A stretch of 64,000 nt of DNA from Cellulomonas sp. WB94 (GTDB taxonomy: Bacteria; Actinomycetota; Actinomycetes; Actinomycetales; Cellulomonadaceae): positions 2,232,001 to 2,296,000 of the forward strand of contig NZ_QEES01000002.1 in the NCBI RefSeq assembly GCF_003115775.1, written 5' to 3'. Under the pieces are notes generated by a model. It worked only from the letters and a program-made list of their open reading frames with translations. It searched no databases and was not told the origin of the DNA. Every line of letters starts with the position of its first letter. Position 1 is the first letter of the stretch. This document shows positions 34,182-45,724 of this stretch, piece by piece. Made by a program: the position numbers and the translations under genes.

Positions 34182-36935
34182 TCATCCCTCGCCCACCCTC
34201 AGGACCTCGCCGAGGTTCTCGCGGCGCCGCACGACCGCCTCGACGACGACGCTGACGGCCAGGGCGACGAGGCTGGCCCCGATCGCGAGCAGGAACGGCC
34301 CGGCAGTGACCGCGACCGTCGCGTCGCGGACCTCGCCCGTCAGGTGGTTGAGGCCCAGCGCGCCGCCGAGGGCCAGGGGGACGCCGAGCCCGATGAGAGC
34401 TCCGGCGAGCACGCCCGAGGTCGTCAACGGCGCCAGCTCGCCGAGCGTGATGCGCCAGGTGTCGCCCCGATCGAGACCGAGCGTGCGCAGCGACGACAGG
34501 GTGCGGCCGCGCTCGGTCGAGGTGGCGACGACGGTGAGGACAAGCGCCACCGCGGCGTAGAGCGCGAGCACGAGGGCGGCGACAGCGAGGAGCGCGACGA
34601 CGGACCGCACGAGGGGCGACTCGCGCAGGTGCTCGAGCCAGGCCTCGCGCTCCGTCACGACGACGCCCGGCAGTGCGCCGTCGGCACGCAGCGAGGCGAC
34701 CGCCCCCGCCGCCCCGGTGCCGTCGAGCCAGGTCAGGTCCGGCTCGACCGGGTCGGGCGTCGACGGAGCCAGCGCGGTGCGGTCCACGATCACGAGCGAC
34801 TCACCGGGGCGACCGATGTCGGTCGTGCCGACGACGTCGAGGTCGACGATCGCTCCCCCGACGGACACCGAGGCGCCGCGCGCAGCGACCTCGTCCGTCA
34901 ACGACCTGCTGACGACGGCTCGGGGTGGGGCGGCAGCGCTCGTCGTGCTGCCGAGGCCTGCGAGCTCACCTGCGTACCGCGAGTCCTGCGCCGCGGCGAT
35001 GGTGTCGAACGCTGCCGCGTCGAGTACGAGCAGCGTGACCTTGAGCCCGGAGTCGCCGTTGAACGTCCGACCTGTGAGCCGTGCCCCCGCGGCGAGCGCG
35101 GTCACCCCGTCGGCGGCCCGCAGTGTCGCGAGGGCGCCCGGCGGGACGACCCCGTCGAGGAGCACGTCGGCCCCGACTGCCTCGACGGCGGCGCGTTCCT
35201 CGCCGCGCTGCGCACTCGTGGCGGTGACGCCGGAGAACACCACCAGGCCGAGGGCGATCGTCAGGGCCAGGAGCGGGAGCCCGATGCTCCCGGTGCGGGT
35301 CGCGCGCGCCGTCGCGACGAGAGGGATGAGCCCGCGACGACGTGCGGCCGCCCGCGCCAGCACTCGGAGCACCGCCGGGAACAGGCGCAGGACGACGACG
35401 GTCGCCGCGCAGGCGAGCAGGACCGGGGTGCCGGCGAGCAGGAGGTCCACGCCCTGGGTCTGGGTCTGCTGCAACCCGCGGCCGCGGGCCGCCGACGTGG
35501 CGGCGAGCGCGAGCGCGACGACGGCAAGCTCGAGGACGGTGCGGCGGGCCCGGTGACGGCCACGGAGCCGGTCGCGGTCCTTGCGGTTGGCGGGGGAGCG
35601 CTGCCCCGTCCACGACGTCGACGCGACCCGGGCGCCACCGACCGGGACTGCGATCGCCGCGACGAGTCCCACGGCGATCCCCGGCCACCACGTCCACGGC
35701 GCGTCGCGGTCCACGAGCCACGAGCCGAGCGCGCCGAGACCGACGCCGGTCACCGCGAGGGGAACCGACTCGAGGACGAGCCGCAGCGCGACCGAGGCCA
35801 CGGAGGAGCCGCGTGCCCGTTCGGCCGCGAGCAGCGACTGTCGGCGCCCGACGACGAGGCGGGCGGCGAGCAGCAGGGCCAGGCCGCCAACGGTGACGAG
35901 GCCGACGAGCAGCACCGAGGCCAGCGCCTGGGCGCCGCGCAGCCGCACCTGGAAGTCGCCCAGGACGGCGTTGAGCTCGGTCCTCACGGCTGGCGTCGAG
36001 CTACCGGCGACGGTGAGGGGGGTCGGGTTGGCGACGACGGCGCTCACTCGAGCCCGGACACGTTCGACGTCGCCCGCCGTGAGCGAGCTCCCGTCGACAG
36101 GGAACCGGTAGCTCGTCGTGATCGCGCCGGGCTGGAGCGCGAGCGTGAGGTCGGGCAGCGACTCGTCGCTCAGCAGCAGCCCGATGCTGGGCAGCGACAC
36201 CACGGCGGAGCCGGGCGCCGTGGGTTCGAGGAGGCCGTCCACGGTCGTCCACAGCGGGTCGGTGCGGTCGACCGGGAGGTAGATCCCGCTCACGACGGCC
36301 TGGACGAGACCGCGGGTCGGACCCTTGAGGGTCAGGTGGTCGCCGACGTGGGCGTCGATCACGTCGGCCACCACGCGCGTCAGGCCGACCTCGACGAGGC
36401 GGGCAGGCGGCGGCGTGGGGTCCGAGGTCGTCGCGGTCGTCGCGGACGCGTCCGCCGGCGGCGGCGAGGCCTGCGGCGCCCCGCCCTCGACCCAGGTCAC
36501 CCCGGCGCCCGCCGCGCTCCAGAACCAGGCGAACCTCGCCACGGCGCTCGCGTCCGCGGACCGGAGCGTCAGGCGCCCGCTGCGCACCACGGCCGACGGC
36601 TCGCCGGTCAGGGCGCCGACCTCCTCGGGGAGTCGCGCCCGCATGTCGGTGGCCGCGGTGCGCAGCTTCGTCGCGGCTGCGTCGTCGCGCGACACCTTGC
36701 CGCTCGGGCGGATCGTCGAGCCGAGGTCGGCCACGATGTCGGCCCGCGCGCCGGCGTCCCGCACCGCCCCGCGCGCCCCCTCGTCGGCGGCCTCCCCCAC
36801 GAGACGGGGGCCGGTGAGGGCGAGGAACGCCGTGACCACGACCAGCACCAGCGCGCCGAGCAGGAGCCCGCGATCGGTGACGGCGCGGCGCCACGCGACA
36901 CGCACCGACCCGGCGACGAGGGCGCGGGGGTTCAT
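34182..36935 (-). CDS. FtsX-like ABC transporter permease
   Basis: This is a 917-residue membrane protein. An N-terminal helix (GLLLGALVLVVVTAFLALTG) is followed by a large extracytoplasmic region, then two sets of FtsX/MacB four-helix units; the last contains GVLAGALIGLGVPLALGGALGLN and ends ...VVVEAVVRRRENLGEVLRVGEG. A long open frame continues upstream of the start, but ATG 36935 was chosen because it overlaps the previous gene's stop as ATGA. With the 1100-residue partner it forms a hetero-permease for the two downstream ATPases. Confidence 0.88.
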   Translation of the reverse strand: MNPRALVAGSVRVAWRRAVTDRGLLLGALVLVVVTAFLALTGPRLVGEAADEGARGAVRDAGARADIVADLGSTIRPSGKVSRDDAAATKLRTAATDMRARLPEEVGALTGEPSAVVRSGRLTLRSADASAVARFAWFWSAAGAGVTWVEGGAPQASPPPADASATTATTSDPTPPPARLVEVGLTRVVADVIDAHVGDHLTLKGPTRGLVQAVVSGIYLPVDRTDPLWTTVDGLLEPTAPGSAVVSLPSIGLLLSDESLPDLTLALQPGAITTSYRFPVDGSSLTAGDVERVRARVSAVVANPTPLTVAGSSTPAVRTELNAVLGDFQVRLRGAQALASVLLVGLVTVGGLALLLAARLVVGRRQSLLAAERARGSSVASVALRLVLESVPLAVTGVGLGALGSWLVDRDAPWTWWPGIAVGLVAAIAVPVGGARVASTSWTGQRSPANRKDRDRLRGRHRARRTVLELAVVALALAATSAARGRGLQQTQTQGVDLLLAGTPVLLACAATVVVLRLFPAVLRVLARAAARRRGLIPLVATARATRTGSIGLPLLALTIALGLVVFSGVTATSAQRGEERAAVEAVGADVLLDGVVPPGALATLRAADGVTALAAGARLTGRTFNGDSGLKVTLLVLDAAAFDTIAAAQDSRYAGELAGLGSTTSAAAPPRAVVSRSLTDEVAARGASVSVGGAIVDLDVVGTTDIGRPGESLVIVDRTALAPSTPDPVEPDLTWLDGTGAAGAVASLRADGALPGVVVTEREAWLEHLRESPLVRSVVALLAVAALVLALYAAVALVLTVVATSTERGRTLSSLRTLGLDRGDTWRITLGELAPLTTSGVLAGALIGLGVPLALGGALGLNHLTGEVRDATVAVTAGPFLLAIGASLVALAVSVVVEAVVRRRENLGEVLRVGEG

Positions 36936-39900
36936 CGGTCGTCTCCGAGCCGCAGGAGAGAGGACGCCGCGGGACGGAGCAGAGCGACGGTCGCAGAAGT
37001 CACCGTGATGCAGATCAGCGTGACCATGAGGGCCAGCAGGGCGCCCTCGGCGGGCCAGGGCCAGCGCACGACGACGGCGGGCACGGGGCGTGCACCGTCC
37101 GCTGCGACCGTCAGCAGCGGGACGACGAGCCGGCCGAGCAGGGCGCCGAGCACGGCGCCGGCGCCGACCCCCAGCGTCCCGAGCAGCGTGTGCTCGGCGA
37201 GCACGGCCCGCAGGAGCGCCGGTCGGGACGCCCCGAGCGCCCCGAGCCGTGCGAGCTCGAGGCGCCGCAGGCGGACCGAGATCGTCGCGCTCATCGCGAA
37301 CCCTGCGACGGCGAGCAGGAGCGACGCGGCCGTGGCGGTCCACAGCGCGGCCTGGACCCCGATCCGCAGCGGGCCGTCGGTGAGCGACGCGCCGAGCTCG
37401 TACCGGCTGGTCGCGGTGGCGCTGAGCTCGGTGCGCGCCACGCTCGCCAGCGTGGGGGCCTGGTCGGCGCCGACGCCGATCCACCACTCGTCGAGCAGCG
37501 GGTTGGTCCACGCTGCGGCCACGAGCGAGCGGGTCAGCAGGTCCCGGTCGACGAGGAACCCGGCGCCACGCGGCATGGACGGCAGGTAGGGCACGCCGGC
37601 GGCGATCTCCGCCCTGACGGAGCTCCCGCCGACGTCGACGAGGATCCGGTCGCCGACCTGCACGGCGAGCTTGTCGAGGAGGGCGTCCGACGCGATGATG
37701 CGCATCGCGGGGTCCTGCGTGAACGACGTCATCGTGAGGCCGGCAGTGCCGCTCAGGATGTCCGCGCTCTCGATGTCGCTCAGGGTGCTCAGCGCCAGGT
37801 CGTCGCCCGAGGTCACCTCGACCAGCACGGACGGGCGCCACCGCGACGCGAGCGACCGCGCCTGCCAGGCCGACGGCTCGAGCGGCGACGTCGTCTGGGT
37901 GTCACCCTCGACGGCGCGCAGGTCGGCGATGCCGACGCGGAACTTGATCCTGTCGGGGAGCGACACGGTCGAGGCGACCGCTGGGTCGGGCTGGTCGATG
38001 AGCTGGGACAGGAACCCGACGACCGAGAGGGGAGCTGCGAGCGGGGCGTCGGGCGTCGTCGTGAGCGGGACCGTCACGTCGTGCGGGAGGCCGTCGACCG
38101 GGAGCGTGGGCAGCCGGAAGTTGACGCGTAGCCCGTGCGCGTCCTGCACGACGACGCTCCCGAGGAGTCGCACGGTGGGCGCCGTGGGGACCGCGGCCGC
38201 TGTGACGGACAGCCGCAGCGAGGTCGGCGTGCCGGCCAGCTCGGTGCCCGTGACGACATCGGTCGGGGCGATCGACTCGAGGAGCGTGCTCCAGTCGGTT
38301 CCCGCGGGAGCGCTCCCGCGCAGCAGGCCCGCACCCGCCCGCGTGTCGAGAGCGACCATCGTGACGTTGGTGGACCCGCTCGCGAGCATGCCCGGCGCGG
38401 GAGCCTGACCGAGGGCGACGGTGCGCGTGGCGACGGGCGTGAGCGCCGTGACGCCCGGGAGGGCAGCGACGGCGGCCGACTGCTCGAGGGGGGTGGTGGC
38501 GAGCCGGTCGATGCGCACGTCGGTGCCGACCTGGACGTCGGCCTGGTCGGTCTGGGAGGCGCGCCAGGTCGCCAGGAACGACTGGGAGAACAGTCCGACG
38601 GCCACGGCGAGGGTCAGCAGCAGGACGGCGCCGGAGGCGCGCCCGGGTCGGCGACCGACCTCCCACGCCGCGAGCGGAAGGACCAGGCGTCGGCTCCGGT
38701 CCGCCAAGCGCTCGGCGACGGCGGCGACCAGCGGCAGGGCGCGCAGGGCGACGGCAGCACCGGCGAGGAGGAACAGCGCCGGCCCGGCGACGAGCACCAC
38801 GTCGAGGCCGCCGCTCGCCAGCACCGGTGACTGGTACTCGCGCAGCTGCCCGTAGGCGACGACGGCGAGCACGACGAGCGCGAGGTCCAGGCCCGACCGG
38901 GTGAGCGCACCCCTGCGGTCCTGGCGCACCTGCTGCTGCTCGGCGTCCACGACGCTCGTCGACCGGCGCAGCAGCGGGCCGACGAGCACCGCCGCGAAGG
39001 CGATCGAGGCCGCCGCGCAGGTCGCCCACAGGACGCCCGGGAGGTGCGGGTCGGTGTCGAGGCCGGCGCGTCGGAAGATGCCCTGCGCGGTCGTCAGCCT
39101 GTACAGCAGCCGGGCGAGCACCGGCGCCACTGCCGTCGTCAGGCCCGCCACGAGCACGGCCTCGAGCCCGGCCAGGACGAGGACCTGGCGAGCCGTCGCA
39201 CCGCGGGAGGCCATCAACGACTGCTCGGTGGCGCGACGCTCGGCGAGCAGCCGCGCTGCGAGCAGCAGCACGGTGGTCGCGAGGACCGCGAGCATGAGGC
39301 CGACGACGACGAGACTGACGCGCGTCACCGCCAGCTGGCCCTGCCCCGAGTCGATCGTCCCGGCGAGCTCGGACACGAACGTCGAGCTCGTGACGTGCCG
39401 GTCGACCGCGACGGCCACATCACGGTCGGCCGAGTCCAGACGCGCTCGCAGGGCGTCGAGCGCCGCGTGCGACGTGCCATCGATCTGGGGGTGGAGGACG
39501 ACGTCGGCGCTCGTCACCTCGACGCCGCCGCCGAGCAGTGCGTCCGGGGTGGCGACGAACGGCCCGTACGCCGAGGTCAGCAGGAAGCCGAACGAACCCG
39601 GGACGGGGAAGTCGGGGTCGACGCCCGCGCCGGCGAGCAGGTCACGCGTCCACTGCGTGCGGTCGCTCGTGACGTCGTACACGCCGACGACGACGGCGCC
39701 GGCCGGTGCGAGCGTCGACGTGCTGACGAGCGGCACCTCGGTCCCGACGGCCCAGCCGAAGTGCTCGGCCGCGACGTTCGGCACGGCGACCTCGACGCGA
39801 CCGGCCGTGTCGGAGGCGGCGTCGGGCCACCGGCCGGCCCGCAGGGTGGCGACGGAGTCGACGTCCGGCACGGCCGCGACGTATCCGAGCGGCACGCTCG

Positions 39901-40234
39901 GGCCGCCGTCGGCGGGCAGCTCGTAGGGCGGTGAGACGACCCACTCGCTGCTCGTGGTCGGCACGTCGCCCGCGACCTGCGCCAGGGCGGCCCGCGCTGC
40001 CGCGACCGCGACGTTCGGATCGTTGCGACCGATCGACATCCGGATCTCGAGGTCGGTGGCCGACTGCGGGGAGCGCGTCAGCGTGACCTCGAGCGCTCGC
40101 TGCTCGCTCGACGACAGCAGGAGGGCGAAGGCGCCCAGGAGCGTGCTGCCGACCACGGCCACGGCGAGCACGGTCGCGAGGATCGTGCGCTGCGCGACCG
40201 CTCGGCGCAGCATGATCCGCACGGACCAGGACAC
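36932..40234 (-). CDS. FtsX-like ABC transporter permease, large
   Basis: This is an 1100-residue membrane protein and the first gene of the four-gene operon. It has helix 1 near residues 18-42 (TVLAVAVVGSTLLGAFALLLSS), an extracytoplasmic domain to about 300, an FtsX core (VVVGLMLAVLATTVLLLAARLLAERRATEQSLMASRGATARQVL), a central set of helices, a second large outside domain (~600-950), and a last FtsX unit (ISVRLRRLELARLGALGASRPALLRAVLAEHTLLG). The RRLEL..LGALG motif is typical of FtsX coupling loops. GTG start, divergent from the chemoreceptor gene across 252 bp. Confidence 0.88.
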   Translation of the reverse strand: MSWSVRIMLRRAVAQRTILATVLAVAVVGSTLLGAFALLLSSSEQRALEVTLTRSPQSATDLEIRMSIGRNDPNVAVAAARAALAQVAGDVPTTSSEWVVSPPYELPADGGPSVPLGYVAAVPDVDSVATLRAGRWPDAASDTAGRVEVAVPNVAAEHFGWAVGTEVPLVSTSTLAPAGAVVVGVYDVTSDRTQWTRDLLAGAGVDPDFPVPGSFGFLLTSAYGPFVATPDALLGGGVEVTSADVVLHPQIDGTSHAALDALRARLDSADRDVAVAVDRHVTSSTFVSELAGTIDSGQGQLAVTRVSLVVVGLMLAVLATTVLLLAARLLAERRATEQSLMASRGATARQVLVLAGLEAVLVAGLTTAVAPVLARLLYRLTTAQGIFRRAGLDTDPHLPGVLWATCAAASIAFAAVLVGPLLRRSTSVVDAEQQQVRQDRRGALTRSGLDLALVVLAVVAYGQLREYQSPVLASGGLDVVLVAGPALFLLAGAAVALRALPLVAAVAERLADRSRRLVLPLAAWEVGRRPGRASGAVLLLTLAVAVGLFSQSFLATWRASQTDQADVQVGTDVRIDRLATTPLEQSAAVAALPGVTALTPVATRTVALGQAPAPGMLASGSTNVTMVALDTRAGAGLLRGSAPAGTDWSTLLESIAPTDVVTGTELAGTPTSLRLSVTAAAVPTAPTVRLLGSVVVQDAHGLRVNFRLPTLPVDGLPHDVTVPLTTTPDAPLAAPLSVVGFLSQLIDQPDPAVASTVSLPDRIKFRVGIADLRAVEGDTQTTSPLEPSAWQARSLASRWRPSVLVEVTSGDDLALSTLSDIESADILSGTAGLTMTSFTQDPAMRIIASDALLDKLAVQVGDRILVDVGGSSVRAEIAAGVPYLPSMPRGAGFLVDRDLLTRSLVAAAWTNPLLDEWWIGVGADQAPTLASVARTELSATATSRYELGASLTDGPLRIGVQAALWTATAASLLLAVAGFAMSATISVRLRRLELARLGALGASRPALLRAVLAEHTLLGTLGVGAGAVLGALLGRLVVPLLTVAADGARPVPAVVVRWPWPAEGALLALMVTLICITVTSATVALLRPAASSLLRLGDDR

Positions 40235-40486
40235 CAGACCCCCGACGACGTCGTCACGCCCTCCGCCTGGAGGTTCGCTCGACCCTAACGGCGCCCCGAC
40301 GCTGATGGGGGTGCGTCACCGACGAGAGGTGGCCGTCCGCGGGATCGTTATCGCTTCGTGACTTCCGGGCGCGGTCGTGGGCGGACTCCTCACGATAGGG
40401 CCCGGCCGACCGATGGAGCTGGTGCAACGGAGGGCAGCTGTTGGCGATCGTCAGTCACGTCACAGCGCCGTCACCAGGAGTCGACC

Positions 40487-42601
40487 ATGCGTCGCGGATC
40501 AGCTCGGCTGGGCTCCAGCCTGCGTCTTCAGCTCGTCGCCACCGGAGCGGGCTCGGTCGTCCTGACCGCCGTGCTGCTCACCGCCATCGGGGGTCTGCAG
40601 GTGTCCGGCCTGGCCCGGACCGCGGGCGTCGACATCGACAAGCTCACCACCGCCTCGTTGCACCAGACGTCCGACCAGGCCATGACGCTGGTCGAGACGC
40701 AGGTCGCGACGGTCCAGGACCGGATGGAGTCCCAGCTGCGGGTCGCGCAGTCCGCCTTCGCGCTGCGCGGGCCCGTCACGTTCGGTGAGCCCGAGACCTG
40801 GTCCCTGAAGAACGCGACCACCGGCGAGACCTCCGACCTCGCGCTGCCGCGCATGCTGGTCGGTGGCGTGGGCTTCGGCCAGAACGCCGACCCCGCGACC
40901 CTCTCGCCGGTCGTCGACGGCATCGCCGACCTGCTGGGCGCCGCGACGACCGTCTTCCAGCGCGTCGACGAGGCCGGCACGATGCTGCGCGTCGCGACGA
41001 ACGTCAAGACGGCCGACGGCGCTCGGGCCATCGGCACCGTCATCAGCCCGGTCGCCGCCGACGGCACCCCCAACGCCGTCATCGCGGCGCTCCTGTCAGG
41101 CACGACGTACATCGGCAACGCCCAGGTCGTCGGGCAGCCGTACGTCACGGCGTACGCGCCCCTCATGGACGGCAGCAAGGTCGTCGGCGCGCTGTTCGTC
41201 GGGACACCCCAGTCGACCGTCGACGCTCCGCTGCGCACCGCGCTCGCGACCGTGAAGGTCAGCGACCACGGCTATCTGACGGTCCTCGCGGCCGACGGGT
41301 CCTGGGTCGTGCCGCCGCCCGGCGCGAGCGAGGGTCCGGCGCTCGACGCGGTCGACGCCGACGGAACGCCGTTCGCGCAGCGCCTCATCGACGCCGCAGC
41401 CGGGCTCGACGCCCACGCCGTGGCCGCCGAACGGGTCGACCTCGCCACCGGCGGTGCCGCGAAGGTCGAGGTCAGCCGCTACGCCCCGTGGGGCTGGACC
41501 ATCGCCGCGTGGGGGTTCGACGCGGACCTCCGGGCCGTGCCGGACCGCCTCGACGCGGGGACGTCACAGCTCGTGCGCACGCTGCTCCTCGCCGGGTTCA
41601 TCGTCGCCGCGCTGGCGATCGGGGTCGTGGTGCTGACGTCGGGACGCATCGTGGCGCGGGTCGGGCGGCTCACCCAGGCCCTGCGTCGTGTCGCGGCACG
41701 TGACCTGTCCTTCGACGTGCGCGGCGAGGGTCGCGACGAGATCGGGGTCATGGGCGACGCCGTCGGCGAGGCGATCGACGGCATGCGCGCCGCGATCGGT
41801 CGGATGCAGGCCGGTGCCGACGCGATGCAGGCCACGGCCGGTCGGCTCGAGGGCTCGAGCGGCACCCTCGAGGGGGTCGCCGGGCAGACGGTGGCCCAGG
41901 CCGACGAGGCCGCCCGCAGCGCGACCGTCGTGAGCTCCGAGCTGCAGGCGGTCACCGCCGCGATGACCGAGATGCGCGCGTCGATCGAGTCGGTGGCGCA
42001 CGACGTCAACGCGGCCTCGGGCGAGGCGGACCGCGCGGTCGGTGCGACGGCCGAGGCTGCGGTCATCGCGGCGCGGCTCGGCGACTCCTCGTCGCAGATA
42101 GCCGCCGTCCTGGACACCGTGACGTCGATCGCCACGCAGACGCACCTGCTCGCCCTCAACGCGACCATCGAGGCGGCCCGCGCGGGCACGGCGGGCCGGG
42201 GGTTCGCCGTCGTCGCCGGCGAGGTCAAGAAGCTGGCCGAGCAGACGTCCGCCGCGATCGGGACCATCGAGCCGGTGCTCGCAGCCGTCTCACGCGACGC
42301 GGCCGACGTCCGGTCCGCGGTCGAGCGGATCTCGCTGTCGATCGCGACCGTCGACGAGCACCAGTCGTCCATGTCGGTCGTCGTGGAGCAGCAGACCGCC
42401 ACGACCGGGGAGATCGAGCGCAACCTCATCGTCGCGGCCGACAGCTCCACCGACATCGCCCAGAGCGCCGGGGCCGTCGCTCAGGCCGCGTCGCAGTCGT
42501 TCGACAGCGCCGCCGAGGTGCGGCTCGTCGTCGGGGAGCTGAGCCGGGTCGCCACCGAGCTGAACGCGGGCGTCGAGGAGTTCACGCTCGTCTCCCGCTG
42601 A
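40487..42601 (+). CDS. methyl-accepting chemotaxis protein with Cache domain
   Basis: This is a 704-residue chemoreceptor. TM1 is at residues ~13-37, and an extracytoplasmic Cache-type sensor of about 320 residues includes a Cache_3/Cache_2-like block ([27 protein letters not shown]). TM2 is near 363-385 ([21 protein letters not shown]), followed by HAMP and the long signalling coiled coil. The kinase-contact tip reads [39 protein letters not shown], the most conserved part of the family. Typical ligands are organic acids or amino acids. The presence of a chemoreceptor suggests the organism is flagellated. Start ATG 40487 follows AGGAG. Confidence 0.93.
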   Translation: MRRGSARLGSSLRLQLVATGAGSVVLTAVLLTAIGGLQVSGLARTAGVDIDKLTTASLHQTSDQAMTLVETQVATVQDRMESQLRVAQSAFALRGPVTFGEPETWSLKNATTGETSDLALPRMLVGGVGFGQNADPATLSPVVDGIADLLGAATTVFQRVDEAGTMLRVATNVKTADGARAIGTVISPVAADGTPNAVIAALLSGTTYIGNAQVVGQPYVTAYAPLMDGSKVVGALFVGTPQSTVDAPLRTALATVKVSDHGYLTVLAADGSWVVPPPGASEGPALDAVDADGTPFAQRLIDAAAGLDAHAVAAERVDLATGGAAKVEVSRYAPWGWTIAAWGFDADLRAVPDRLDAGTSQLVRTLLLAGFIVAALAIGVVVLTSGRIVARVGRLTQALRRVAARDLSFDVRGEGRDEIGVMGDAVGEAIDGMRAAIGRMQAGADAMQATAGRLEGSSGTLEGVAGQTVAQADEAARSATVVSSELQAVTAAMTEMRASIESVAHDVNAASGEADRAVGATAEAAVIAARLGDSSSQIAAVLDTVTSIATQTHLLALNATIEAARAGTAGRGFAVVAGEVKKLAEQTSAAIGTIEPVLAAVSRDAADVRSAVERISLSIATVDEHQSSMSVVVEQQTATTGEIERNLIVAADSSTDIAQSAGAVAQAASQSFDSAAEVRLVVGELSRVATELNAGVEEFTLVSR

Positions 42602-42622
42602 CAGGCCGGGGCCGGGAGCGGC

Positions 42623-44035
42623 TCAGACCGGCTTGCGCGTCATGCTGAGCACGTCCAGGGCGCTGTCGAGCTGCGCCTCGGTCACCTCGCCGCGGGCGAC
42701 GTAGCCGAGGTCGACGACGGCCTCGCGCACGGTGATGCCCTGCTTCACGGAGTGCTTGGCGATCTTCGCGGCCGCCTCGTAGCCGATGACGCGGTTGAGC
42801 GGAGTGACGATCGACGGGGACGACTCGGCGAGCGCGCGGGCCCGCTCGACGTTGGCGGTGATGCCCGAGACCGTCTTGTCGGCGAGCAGCCGCGTCGCGC
42901 TGGCGAGCAGCCGGATCGACTCGAGCACGCCGAGCGCGATGACGGGGATCTGCACGTTGAGCTCGAACGAGCCGCTCGCGCCCGCCCACGCGACCGTCGC
43001 GTCGTTGCCGACGACCCGGGCGGCGACCATGAGCACGGCCTCGGGGATCACGGGGTTGACCTTGCCGGGCATGATCGACGAGCCCGGCTGCAGGTCGGGG
43101 ATCGAGATCTCACCGAGGCCCGTGTTGGGGCCCGAGCCCATCCAGCGCAGGTCGTTGCAGATCTTCGTCAGGCTCACCGCGATCGTGCGCAGCGCACCCG
43201 AGAGCTCGACGAGGCCGTCGCGCGCGCTCTGCGCCTCGAAGTGGTCGCGCGCCTCGGTCAGGGGCAGGCCGGTGTCCTCGACGAGCAGCGCGATGACCCG
43301 CTGCGGGAACCCGGCGGGGGTGTTGATGCCCGTGCCGACGGCCGTGCCGCCGAGGGGGACCTCGGCGGCCCGGGGGAGCGCGGACTCCAGGCGCTCGATC
43401 CCGTAGCGGACGGCCGCCGCGTAGCCGCCGAACTCCTGCCCGAGCGTGACCGGCGTCGCGTCCATGAGGTGCGTCCGACCGGACTTCACGACCTCCGCGA
43501 ACTCCGTCGACTTGGCGCCGAGCGCGCCCGCGAGGTGCTCCAGCGCCGGGATGAGGTCGCGGACGACGCCGGCCGTCGCGGCGACGTGCACCGAGGTCGG
43601 GAACACGTCGTTCGACGACTGCGAGGCGTTGACGTGGTCGTTCGGGTGGACCTCGCGGCCCAGGCGCGCGGTCGCGAGCGTCGCGATGACCTCGTTGGCG
43701 TTCATGTTCGACGACGTGCCGGAGCCCGTCTGGAAGACGTCGATCGGGAAGTCGCGGTCGTGCAGGCCCGCAGCGACCTCGTCTGCGGCGGCGACGATCG
43801 CGGCCGCGAGGTTCGCGTCCAGGACCCCGAGCTCGGCGTTGGCGAGGGCGGCGGCCTTCTTGATGCGGGCGAGGGCCTCGATGTGGCTGCGCTCGAGGCG
43901 CGTGCCCGAGATGGGGAAGTTCTCGACCGCCCGCTGCGTCTGCGCGCGGTACAGCGCGTCCGCCGGGACGCGCACCTCACCCATCGTGTCGTGCTCGATG
44001 CGGAAACCGGGACCCGTCGTTGCGTCGCTGCTCAT
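42623..44035 (-). CDS. fumC: class II fumarate hydratase
   Basis: This is a 470-residue oxygen-stable fumarase of the TCA cycle. Signature blocks are [52 protein letters not shown] and [12 protein letters not shown], the superfamily signature with the catalytic-loop serine. ATG 44035 was chosen; ATG 44044 is three codons upstream and neither has a good Shine-Dalgarno. It is the last gene in the minus-strand run from xseA, separated from the carbonic anhydrase gene by 92 bp, so it may also have its own promoter. Confidence 0.95.
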   Translation of the reverse strand: MSSDATTGPGFRIEHDTMGEVRVPADALYRAQTQRAVENFPISGTRLERSHIEALARIKKAAALANAELGVLDANLAAAIVAAADEVAAGLHDRDFPIDVFQTGSGTSSNMNANEVIATLATARLGREVHPNDHVNASQSSNDVFPTSVHVAATAGVVRDLIPALEHLAGALGAKSTEFAEVVKSGRTHLMDATPVTLGQEFGGYAAAVRYGIERLESALPRAAEVPLGGTAVGTGINTPAGFPQRVIALLVEDTGLPLTEARDHFEAQSARDGLVELSGALRTIAVSLTKICNDLRWMGSGPNTGLGEISIPDLQPGSSIMPGKVNPVIPEAVLMVAARVVGNDATVAWAGASGSFELNVQIPVIALGVLESIRLLASATRLLADKTVSGITANVERARALAESSPSIVTPLNRVIGYEAAAKIAKHSVKQGITVREAVVDLGYVARGEVTEAQLDSALDVLSMTRKPV

Positions 44036-44127
44036 GGGCGGCATTCTTGCATCGCCTCGGGTCGCTGACTCGACGCGTCCCGCGACCGATGCCTCGGCGG
44101 GGTGGACGCAGGTCGGCCGCCTGCGGC

Positions 44128-44760
44128 TCAGGCGCCGATGTCCCCGAGCGTCTCGGCGAGGTGCACCCGACCGTCGGCGAGCGTGTACTCCAGGCCGATG
44201 ATTGCGCATCGGCCCTCGTCGACGGCGGCCGCGAGCGCAGCCGAGTAGCCCCGCAGCATCTCCACCGTGTGCCGCACGTGCTCGTGGCCGAGCTCCGCCG
44301 CGGAGAGCGAGGCGATGGCGCGCCGGTCCTCGCCGCCCGCGATGTTGACGATGCTCGGGATGACGCGGTCGACGATGGCGCGCACGAAGCCCCGCGGCAG
44401 CTCACCGGTGGTCAGCGCCGTGGTCGCTGCTGCGACGGCGCCACAGCTGTCGTGGCCGAGCACCACGACGAGCGACGCGCCGAGCAGCTCGACGCCGTAC
44501 TCGATCGAGCCGATGACCGTCGTGTCGAGCACGTGGCCCGCCGTCCGGACGACGAAGACGTCACCGAGCCCCTGGTCGAAGATGATCTCGGCGGCGACGC
44601 GGCTGTCGGAGCACCCGAAGATGACGGCGAACGGGTGCTGCTCCTCGCTGAGCGACGCCCGGTGGTCGATGCCCTGCGAGGGGTGCTCCATCGCCCCGCG
44701 GACGAACCGGTCGTTGCCGTCGCGCAGCGCGGCCCACGCCTGTGCCGGTGTGAGGGTCAT
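44128..44760 (-). CDS. beta-class carbonic anhydrase
   Basis: This is a 210-residue zinc enzyme that interconverts CO2 and bicarbonate. Zinc ligands are C50 (in CSDSR with catalytic D52/R54), H103 and C106 (LGHDSCGAV). The length is standard for a cytoplasmic beta-CA. Start ATG 44760 follows GGGAGAGGG and lies one base after the PfkB stop, so it is co-transcribed with the sugar kinase. Bicarbonate supply for carboxylations next to central-metabolism genes is plausible. Confidence 0.93.
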   Translation of the reverse strand: MTLTPAQAWAALRDGNDRFVRGAMEHPSQGIDHRASLSEEQHPFAVIFGCSDSRVAAEIIFDQGLGDVFVVRTAGHVLDTTVIGSIEYGVELLGASLVVVLGHDSCGAVAAATTALTTGELPRGFVRAIVDRVIPSIVNIAGGEDRRAIASLSAAELGHEHVRHTVEMLRGYSAALAAAVDEGRCAIIGLEYTLADGRVHLAETLGDIGA

Positions 44761-44761
44761 G

Positions 44762-45724
44762 TCAGCCCTCTCCCAGCTCGACCGACGAGGGCGGGTTCGC
44801 GCCCGCCCGCGACACGGTGATGGCCGCGATGCGCGCGCACCGGGCGAGCACGTGCTGGAGCGTGGCTGCGTTCACGTCGGCGAGGGCCCCGCGGCGGTCC
44901 GCGCCGAGCAGGCCGGCGGACCAGAGCCCGTCGATCAGGCCGGCCATGAACGAGTCGCCCGCGCCGACGGTGTCGGCGACCTCGACGCGCGGGGCCGGGA
45001 CGGCGAGCCGCACACCCGCGGCGGTGCAGGCGAACGCGCCGTCGCCGCCGTGCGTCACGACGACGAGGCCGGGCCCGAGGCGTGCCCACTCCTCGGCGAT
45101 GTCGCTCGGCGCGACACCGGGGTGCAGCCACTCGAGGTCCTCGTCGCTGACCTTGACGACGTCCGACAGCGCCACGAGCGCCTCCACTCGCGGACGTGTC
45201 GCCTCGGGTGTGCCCATGAGCGCGGGCCGCAGGTTGGGGTCGTAGGTGATGGTCGACGTCGTGCGGTGCTCCGCGACGAGCCGGAGGACTGCCGACCCTC
45301 CCGGCGCGAGCACCGCCGCGATCGAGCCCGTGTGCACGACGATCGGGGCGACGTCGGGTTCGTCCCAGTGCGTCGGCAGGTCCCAGACCAGGTCGAAGTC
45401 GTAGGTCGCGACGCCTGCCGCGTCGAGGTTCGCGGTCGCGACCGAGGTCGACGCCGGGGACGTGTCGCCCGTCAGGACCCGCACGGCGGAGGCCTCGAGG
45501 TGACGGCGCACCGCGTCGCCGCGGTCGTCGTCGCCGAGCCAGGTCAGCAGGTCGACACCGCGCCCGAGCCGGCCCAGCCCGATCGCGACGTTCATGGGGC
45601 TGCCGCCCGGGTGCTCCGCGACCGAGCCGTCGGTGCGGCGCACGACGTCGACGAGGGCCTCACCGACCACCAGCGCCCGGGGGCGACCGTTGCGTTCGCC
45701 GCGTCGTCGTGGGTCATCGCGCAC
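44762..45724 (-). CDS. PfkB-family carbohydrate kinase
   Basis: This is a sugar kinase of about 320 residues with the ribokinase fold, probably a fructokinase-type enzyme. The N-terminal motif is VGEALVDVV... [17 protein letters not shown], and the catalytic C-terminal motif [13 protein letters not shown] has its base in GAGDSF. The exact sugar is not evident. GTG 45724 overlaps the end of xseB by 11 nt; an ATG at 45748 is the other choice. The carbonic anhydrase gene follows after one base. Confidence 0.88.
   Translation of the reverse strand: MRDDPRRRGERNGRPRALVVGEALVDVVRRTDGSVAEHPGGSPMNVAIGLGRLGRGVDLLTWLGDDDRGDAVRRHLEASAVRVLTGDTSPASTSVATANLDAAGVATYDFDLVWDLPTHWDEPDVAPIVVHTGSIAAVLAPGGSAVLRLVAEHRTTSTITYDPNLRPALMGTPEATRPRVEALVALSDVVKVSDEDLEWLHPGVAPSDIAEEWARLGPGLVVVTHGGDGAFACTAAGVRLAVPAPRVEVADTVGAGDSFMAGLIDGLWSAGLLGADRRGALADVNAATLQHVLARCARIAAITVSRAGANPPSSVELGEG

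Noticed and set aside
33951-37589. 1212-codon plus-strand frame over the ABC permease genes
   Set aside because: Very Arg/Gly-rich translation without domains; the minus strand encodes FtsX-like permeases with coupled starts.
36936-37841. N-terminal extension of the 917-residue permease by about 300 codons
   Set aside because: The extension is an Arg/Pro-rich shadow of the next gene, and ATG 36935 overlaps that gene's stop in the same way as the other operon junctions.
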